Shown here: in pieces, positions 11,860 through 15,665 of the stretch
How positions within the stretch are numbered: the stretch's first letter is position 1
Layout: every line of letters begins with the position of its first letter
Program-made: the position numbers and the translations under genes
Source: an uncultured Eubacteriales bacterium
Lineage (GTDB): Bacteria > Bacillota > Clostridia > Oscillospirales > Acutalibacteraceae
Direction: 5' to 3'
NCBI GenBank assembly: GCA_900540235.1
Contig: UQEY01000042.1
Coordinates: 1 to 15,665 of the forward strand
DNA length: 15,665 nt
The notes under the pieces: model-generated
Seen by the model: the letters and a program-made list of their open reading frames with translations, nothing else
Told to the model about the DNA's origin: nothing
Database searches by the model: none

Positions 11860-13766
11860 TGTTTGATTGCAAAATGATAATCAACAAAATGAATATAGAC
11901 AAAAATCAGCTTAATATATCTGTTTCATTCAGTTGCCCTTTTGATATTGATGTCACTTCACCAAAGGCAAAGATTGTTTTTGAATGCGGCGGAAAAACAA
12001 GACGGCTTCCGTTTTTGGTTACCAATTATTTTAGGCAAAAGCAAAGCAGCTCTTGTATTGTTGTTTGCTCTTATTCATTTTTGCTTGATAACTTATATTA
12101 TAACTACGCCTGCGATGACGATATCAATGTAAGAATTGACTTTTATTACGGCGAAAATGAAGTAATCGGCGTACCGTTTACCGTTTCGACCAATGTTTTG
12201 ACGGAAAATCAAAATATTGAGCTTGACGAAAAATATATTGAATACGAGTGTTTTGACGGCGTTACCGTTTTTTCTGACGAGGGTGAATTTATCGACGACA
12301 GAAAAAAAATAAAAAATACATATTCATTCGACTTTGACTGCGATAACAACAAATTTGTTATTCATCAATTCCCCGAAAACAGGCAAAACGAAAGTTTCGT
12401 TCAAAAGAGCGTTCTTGTCGTGCCGGTTATAAGACTGATATTTTTCATTTTAAGAATAGCGCTGAGCGTTGTTCTTTTGCCTTATTTTGTTTTTGACGGC
12501 TTCTTGGCTGCACTTGATATACTTCCGAGGCGAAAAACGCAAGAAATCGATTCTGTTTTCAAAAATATATTTGTTCAAATTAAGATTAACTTTTCATCAT
12601 TTATGAAAACAAGTTTTAAAAAGAATAATTTTTTTGAAAACATACGAAAGCCGCTTTATTTTCTTGCAAAGATTTATTATAAGCACCTTTCTAAAAAGCC
12701 TATTGTTAAAAATCAAATTGCATTTATGTCGGGCAGGCGTGACGAAATCGGCGGCAATCCGGAATATGTTTATAACCTTATCAAGGACCGTGACGATATT
12801 GAATTTAAATTTCTTATGTTTTCCGACCCGGCAGGTCACAGGAGAATTAAAAATATAGTCAAATTTTTAAAGCTTTATGCCACATCTAAAGTTGTTATTG
12901 TTGACGACTATTTCAGGCTTCTTAATTTGGTTACAAAGCGAGATGAAGTTAAGCTTTTCCAGCTTTGGCACGCTTGCGGTGCATTTAAAACTTTCGGCTT
13001 TACAAGGCTTGGCAAAAAAGGCGGTCCTAAGCAAACCGACCCTAACCACAGAATGTATGACTACGCAATAGTAAGTTCAAAAGAAATTGCAAAGCATTAC
13101 GCCGAGGGCTTCGGTTTGAGCGATGAAAATGTTGTTGCAACAGGAATTCCGAGAACCGATATTTTTATGGACAAGGAATACGAAAAAAACATTCAAATTT
13201 CATTTTATGAAAGGTATCCTCAGCTTAAAAACAAAAAAATTATGCTTTTTGCTCCGACATTCAGGGGCAACGGTCAAATGAGCGCCTATTACCCGCTTGA
13301 CGCATTTGATATTGAAAAAGCGTACGAGGGTCTTGGCGGCGAATACGCTATACTTATTAAGCTTCACCCGTTTTGTCAGGAAAGATTTGAAATACCGGAA
13401 AAATACAGTGATTTCATAATTGATATGAGTGAGGAGGACGAGCTTAACGACCTTCTTTTCGTTACCGATTTGCTCGTTACCGACTATTCAAGCGTTATTT
13501 TTGAAGCGTCGCTTCGTGACATTCCTATGATGTTTTACGCTTTTGACTTGTACGATTACATTTCAAGCAGAGATTTCTATTATGATTTTGAAAGCTTTGT
13601 TCCGGGTAAAATCGTATTCAGCGAAAACGAGTTAATCGCTTGCGTTAAAAATCAAGATTTTGAGCAGGAAAAAGTTAACGGTTTTAAAAACAAATTCTTT
13701 GACGACCTTGACGGTAAATCGAGCGAGCGAGTTGCACACTTGATTTTAGAAAATTTAGATATATAA
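11859..13766 (+). CDS. Second CDP-glycerol/CDP-ribitol phosphotransferase, 635 aa
   Basis: This is a paralogue of the preceding gene with the same catalytic motifs: QLWHACGAFKTFGF (His371), IVSSKEIAKHYAEGFG, GIPRTD, APTFRG, IKLHP (His503) and TDLLVTDYSSVIFEAS. The C-terminal ~350 residues align without large gaps. It is about 140 residues longer because of an expanded N-terminal region (about 1-180, beta-rich and acidic) and a hydrophobic segment (about 184-220) missing at that strength in the partner, likely a membrane helix or hairpin. Translation starts inside the previous stop (TAATG), so expression is coupled. Two polymerase-like enzymes in tandem could act as primer and polymerase, as TarK/TarL or TarF/TarL do, or add different polyols. 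The exact role is not decided by the sequence. Confidence 0.9.
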   Translation: MFDCKMIINKMNIDKNQLNISVSFSCPFDIDVTSPKAKIVFECGGKTRRLPFLVTNYFRQKQSSSCIVVCSYSFLLDNLYYNYACDDDINVRIDFYYGENEVIGVPFTVSTNVLTENQNIELDEKYIEYECFDGVTVFSDEGEFIDDRKKIKNTYSFDFDCDNNKFVIHQFPENRQNESFVQKSVLVVPVIRLIFFILRIALSVVLLPYFVFDGFLAALDILPRRKTQEIDSVFKNIFVQIKINFSSFMKTSFKKNNFFENIRKPLYFLAKIYYKHLSKKPIVKNQIAFMSGRRDEIGGNPEYVYNLIKDRDDIEFKFLMFSDPAGHRRIKNIVKFLKLYATSKVVIVDDYFRLLNLVTKRDEVKLFQLWHACGAFKTFGFTRLGKKGGPKQTDPNHRMYDYAIVSSKEIAKHYAEGFGLSDENVVATGIPRTDIFMDKEYEKNIQISFYERYPQLKNKKIMLFAPTFRGNGQMSAYYPLDAFDIEKAYEGLGGEYAILIKLHPFCQERFEIPEKYSDFIIDMSEEDELNDLLFVTDLLVTDYSSVIFEASLRDIPMMFYAFDLYDYISSRDFYYDFESFVPGKIVFSENELIACVKNQDFEQEKVNGFKNKFFDDLDGKSSERVAHLILENLDI

Positions 13767-13803
13767 TATAAATATAAAACCAATATATAAGGAGTTTAAA
13801 TTT

Positions 13804-14517
13804 ATGGTTTACGCAGTAATATTAGCAGGCGGCGTCGGCTCAAGAATGGGCGGCGACAAACCTAAGCAATACCTTACGGTTAAGGACAAGCCAATCATCA
13901 TTTACACTATTGAAAAATTCATTGCCGTTCCTCAGTTTGAAAAGATTATAGTTCTTTGCCCTAAGCAGTGGGTTGAGCACACAAAAAATCTTGTTGAAAA
14001 GCACATTGCTCCGGCAAAAGATTCAATAGCTGTTATTGAAGGCGGCGACACAAGAAACGAAACTATTATGAACGCAATTTCATATATTGAGCAGGAGGGC
14101 AAGCTTGACGACGACACGATTATCGTTACTCACGACAGTGTAAGACCTTTTGTTACAAACAGAATTATTGAAGAAAACATTGAATTTGCGAAGCAGTACG
14201 GTGCTTGCGACACTGTTGTTCCCGCAACGGACACTATTGTTGAAGCGCTCGACAATACAATTATAAGTTCTATTCCTGACAGAAGCAAAATGTATCAGGG
14301 TCAAACTCCTCAGTCTTTCAATGCGCTCAAGCTTAAAAACATTTACGCCGCATTGACCGACGAGGAAAAAGACATACTTACCGACGCTGCAAAGATTTTT
14401 GTTATCAAGGGTGAAAAAGTTGCGCTCGTTCAGGGTGAAACATATAATATGAAAATAACTTATCCTTATGACCTCAGAGTGGCAAAGTCTTTGTTGGAGG
14501 ACGAGAATAATGATTAA
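13804..14517 (+). CDS. tarI: Ribitol-5-phosphate cytidylyltransferase TarI, 237 aa
   Basis: TarI converts D-ribitol-5-phosphate and CTP into CDP-ribitol and pyrophosphate. The nucleotidyltransferase signature is LAGGVGSRMGGDKPKQY (7-23). Further conserved sites are EGGDTRNET (79-87), HDSVRPF (110-116), PATDT (140-144) and GQTPQSF (166-172). The same fold is used by IspD (methylerythritol-4-phosphate cytidylyltransferase), and the two families are easily confused. I call TarI because tarJ follows with an 8-bp overlap and phosphotransferases precede. AAGGAG lies about 10 nt before the ATG, and the gene is 37 bp after the second transferase. An IspD role is the alternative if no other ispD exists in the genome. 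Confidence 0.9.
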   Translation: MVYAVILAGGVGSRMGGDKPKQYLTVKDKPIIIYTIEKFIAVPQFEKIIVLCPKQWVEHTKNLVEKHIAPAKDSIAVIEGGDTRNETIMNAISYIEQEGKLDDDTIIVTHDSVRPFVTNRIIEENIEFAKQYGACDTVVPATDTIVEALDNTIISSIPDRSKMYQGQTPQSFNALKLKNIYAALTDEEKDILTDAAKIFVIKGEKVALVQGETYNMKITYPYDLRVAKSLLEDENND

Positions 14518-15535
14518 TACAGTTTACAGGCTCGTTGCACCGAGAAGATTTGAAATTGCATTTGAGGACATTAATCTTTTTGGTGAAAATGCAATAGTAA
14601 GACCTAAATATCTTTCAATTTGCAATGCCGATATGAGATATTATCTCGGTACCCGTGACGCCAAAGTGCTTGCCGAAAAGCTTCCTATGGCGCTTATTCA
14701 CGAGGGCGTAGGCGAAGTTGTACACGACCCGTCGGGCACATTTAAGCAGGGCGACAAGGTTGTTATGGTTCCTAACGCACCTTGCGAAAAGGACGACTAC
14801 ATTGCTGAAAACTATCTTCGTTCTTCAAAATTCTGCGGTTCTTCTATGGACGGCTTTTTGCAGGAGTTTGTTGAAATTTCGCCTAAAAGGCTTGTTAAGC
14901 TTCCTGACGATATTGATATGAGAGTTGCGGCATTTACCGAGATTGTTTCCGTTTCGGTTCACGCAATTTCCCGCTTTGACAAGATTGCGCACAACAGGAG
15001 AGAAACCATAGCTGTTTGGGGCGACGGCAACCTCGGCTATATCACCTCCCTTTTCCTTAAATATCATTTTCCGCAGTCTAAAATCGTCGTTTTCGGCACG
15101 GTTGCGGACAAGCTTGCAGACTTCACTTTTGCCGACGAAACCCACCTTGTTAACGAAGTTCCTGACGGTTTCACTATGGACCACGCATTTGAATGTGTCG
15201 GCGGCAACGGAAGTCCGATTGCCATTGAGCAGATTATCGGTCTTATTAAGCCGGAGGGTACAATTTCCATCTTGGGCGTAAGCGAATACCCCGTTCCTAT
15301 CAACACCCGAATGATTCTTGAAAAAGGTCTTCGTATGTTCGGTTCTTCCAGAAGCGGCGTCAAAGACTTTGCAAAAACGGTTGATATGTACGAAAAGCAC
15401 CCTGAAATTATCGACTACCTCGGTAACCTTATCAGCTCGGTTAACACAGTTCGTACAACAACAGATATCAAAAACGCATTTGAAAAAGATACGCAAAAAT
15501 CATTTGGCAAAACCATTATGAAATGGGAAGAATAA
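14510..15535 (+). CDS. tarJ: Ribulose-5-phosphate reductase TarJ, 341 aa
   Basis: TarJ reduces D-ribulose-5-phosphate to D-ribitol-5-phosphate with NADPH, supplying TarI. It is a medium-chain zinc dehydrogenase. Probable zinc ligands are Cys38 (LSICNADMR), His64 with Glu65 (LIHEGVGEV) and Glu144 (FTEIVSVSVHA). The Rossmann motif GDGNLG is at 171-176, and ECVGG and SILGVSEYP follow in the cofactor domain. The length matches TarJ/Bcs1-type proteins. The ATG at 14510 lies inside the end of tarI, with TTGGAGG 9 nt before it, so the two are translationally coupled. An upstream ATG in the same frame at 14468 lies deep in tarI without a site and is rejected. The gene ends the operon and is followed by a strong terminator. 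Confidence 0.93.
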   Translation: MINTVYRLVAPRRFEIAFEDINLFGENAIVRPKYLSICNADMRYYLGTRDAKVLAEKLPMALIHEGVGEVVHDPSGTFKQGDKVVMVPNAPCEKDDYIAENYLRSSKFCGSSMDGFLQEFVEISPKRLVKLPDDIDMRVAAFTEIVSVSVHAISRFDKIAHNRRETIAVWGDGNLGYITSLFLKYHFPQSKIVVFGTVADKLADFTFADETHLVNEVPDGFTMDHAFECVGGNGSPIAIEQIIGLIKPEGTISILGVSEYPVPINTRMILEKGLRMFGSSRSGVKDFAKTVDMYEKHPEIIDYLGNLISSVNTVRTTTDIKNAFEKDTQKSFGKTIMKWEE

Positions 15536-15553
15536 CAGCTCAATAAACGAATT

Positions 15554-15587
15554 AAGCCTACTGTAATCAAAACAGTAGGCTTTTATT
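15554..15587 (+). terminator. Rho-independent terminator of the tar-like operon
   Basis: AAGCCTACTGT (15554-15564) pairs perfectly with ACAGTAGGCTT (15572-15582) around a 7-nt loop, followed by TTATTGTT. It lies 18 bp after the tarJ stop. Confidence 0.92.
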
Positions 15588-15608
15588 GTTACTATAAATT
15601 ATATCATT

Positions 15609-15665
15609 GGTTTCTCTCCCTCAGTCAACAAAGTTGACAGCTCCCTCGTCAGAGGGAGCCGAGTT
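15609..15665. repeat. Second copy of the four-hairpin palindromic repeat (partial)
   Basis: From TTTCTCTCC at 15611 onward the sequence is identical to 5262-5311 for about 50 bases, then differs by one base (CCGAGTT against CCAAGTT) before the window ends. It includes the first terminal repeat and the GTCAAC/GTTGAC and GCTCCCTC/GAGGGAGC hairpins. It begins about 20 bp after the tar operon terminator, an intergenic position like that of the first copy. Confidence 0.85.

Noticed and set aside
13804..14517. Calling the cytidylyltransferase IspD
   Set aside because: Possible from the fold alone, but overlap with tarJ and two phosphotransferases upstream favour TarI.
14825..15496. A long open leftward frame (223 codons) opposite tarJ
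   Set aside because: It is the complement of a clearly conserved dehydrogenase with zinc and Rossmann motifs; the leftward protein is Arg/Asn-rich with no recognisable domain and no start signals.

Overview
The window looks like chromosome from a low-GC, probably spore-forming member of the class Clostridia (a gut Oscillospiraceae/Ruminococcaceae-like organism). The reasons are the low-GC codon use, strong AGGAGG-type ribosome binding sites, sigma-A promoters, a CotJC-type manganese catalase, TarI/TarJ, and a short four-hairpin palindromic repeat of a kind I associate with gut Clostridia. The species cannot be named from the sequence alone.

Left part (1 to about 4566): the right-hand end of an integrated mobile element, prophage or ICE-like. 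Two small leftward genes and a leftward Cro-like regulator face a rightward gene set: an ImmR-like repressor, an ImmA-like HELGH metallopeptidase, a YHYH-domain membrane protein and a large serine recombinase. Divergent promoters and palindromic operators lie between the two sides. The recombinase gene ends 14 bp before a 5'-truncated cotJC-like gene whose open frame resumes in mid-protein. The element has therefore split a sporulation-associated gene, as the skin element splits sigK. The left end and the 5' half of cotJC lie outside the window.

Middle (4567 to about 10230): chromosomal genes. After the catalase fragment and its terminator comes a MerR-type promoter with no gene behind it, followed by a roughly 110-bp palindromic repeat. 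A leftward group follows. zapA, a large U32-family protein (RlhA/TrhP-like) and maf form an operon from one strong promoter. A PHP-domain phosphoesterase has its own promoter and a structured leader. A monocistronic MarR-family regulator diverges from zapA.

Right part (10265 to 15587): one rightward operon with a clear promoter and terminator. It holds two tandem paralogous CDP-glycerol/CDP-ribitol phosphotransferases, then tarI (CTP:ribitol-5-phosphate cytidylyltransferase) and tarJ (ribulose-5-phosphate reductase). TarJ and TarI would make CDP-ribitol, and the two transferases would use it (or CDP-glycerol) to build a wall-associated polyol-phosphate polymer. A second copy of the palindromic repeat begins just after the terminator and runs off the window.

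The most interesting point is the split cotJC gene beside a serine recombinase, a possible developmentally controlled DNA rearrangement. Other points of note are a membrane protein of unknown role in the lysogeny operon, a 26-bp inverted repeat flanking a non-coding 152-bp segment, and the orphaned MerR-type promoter.
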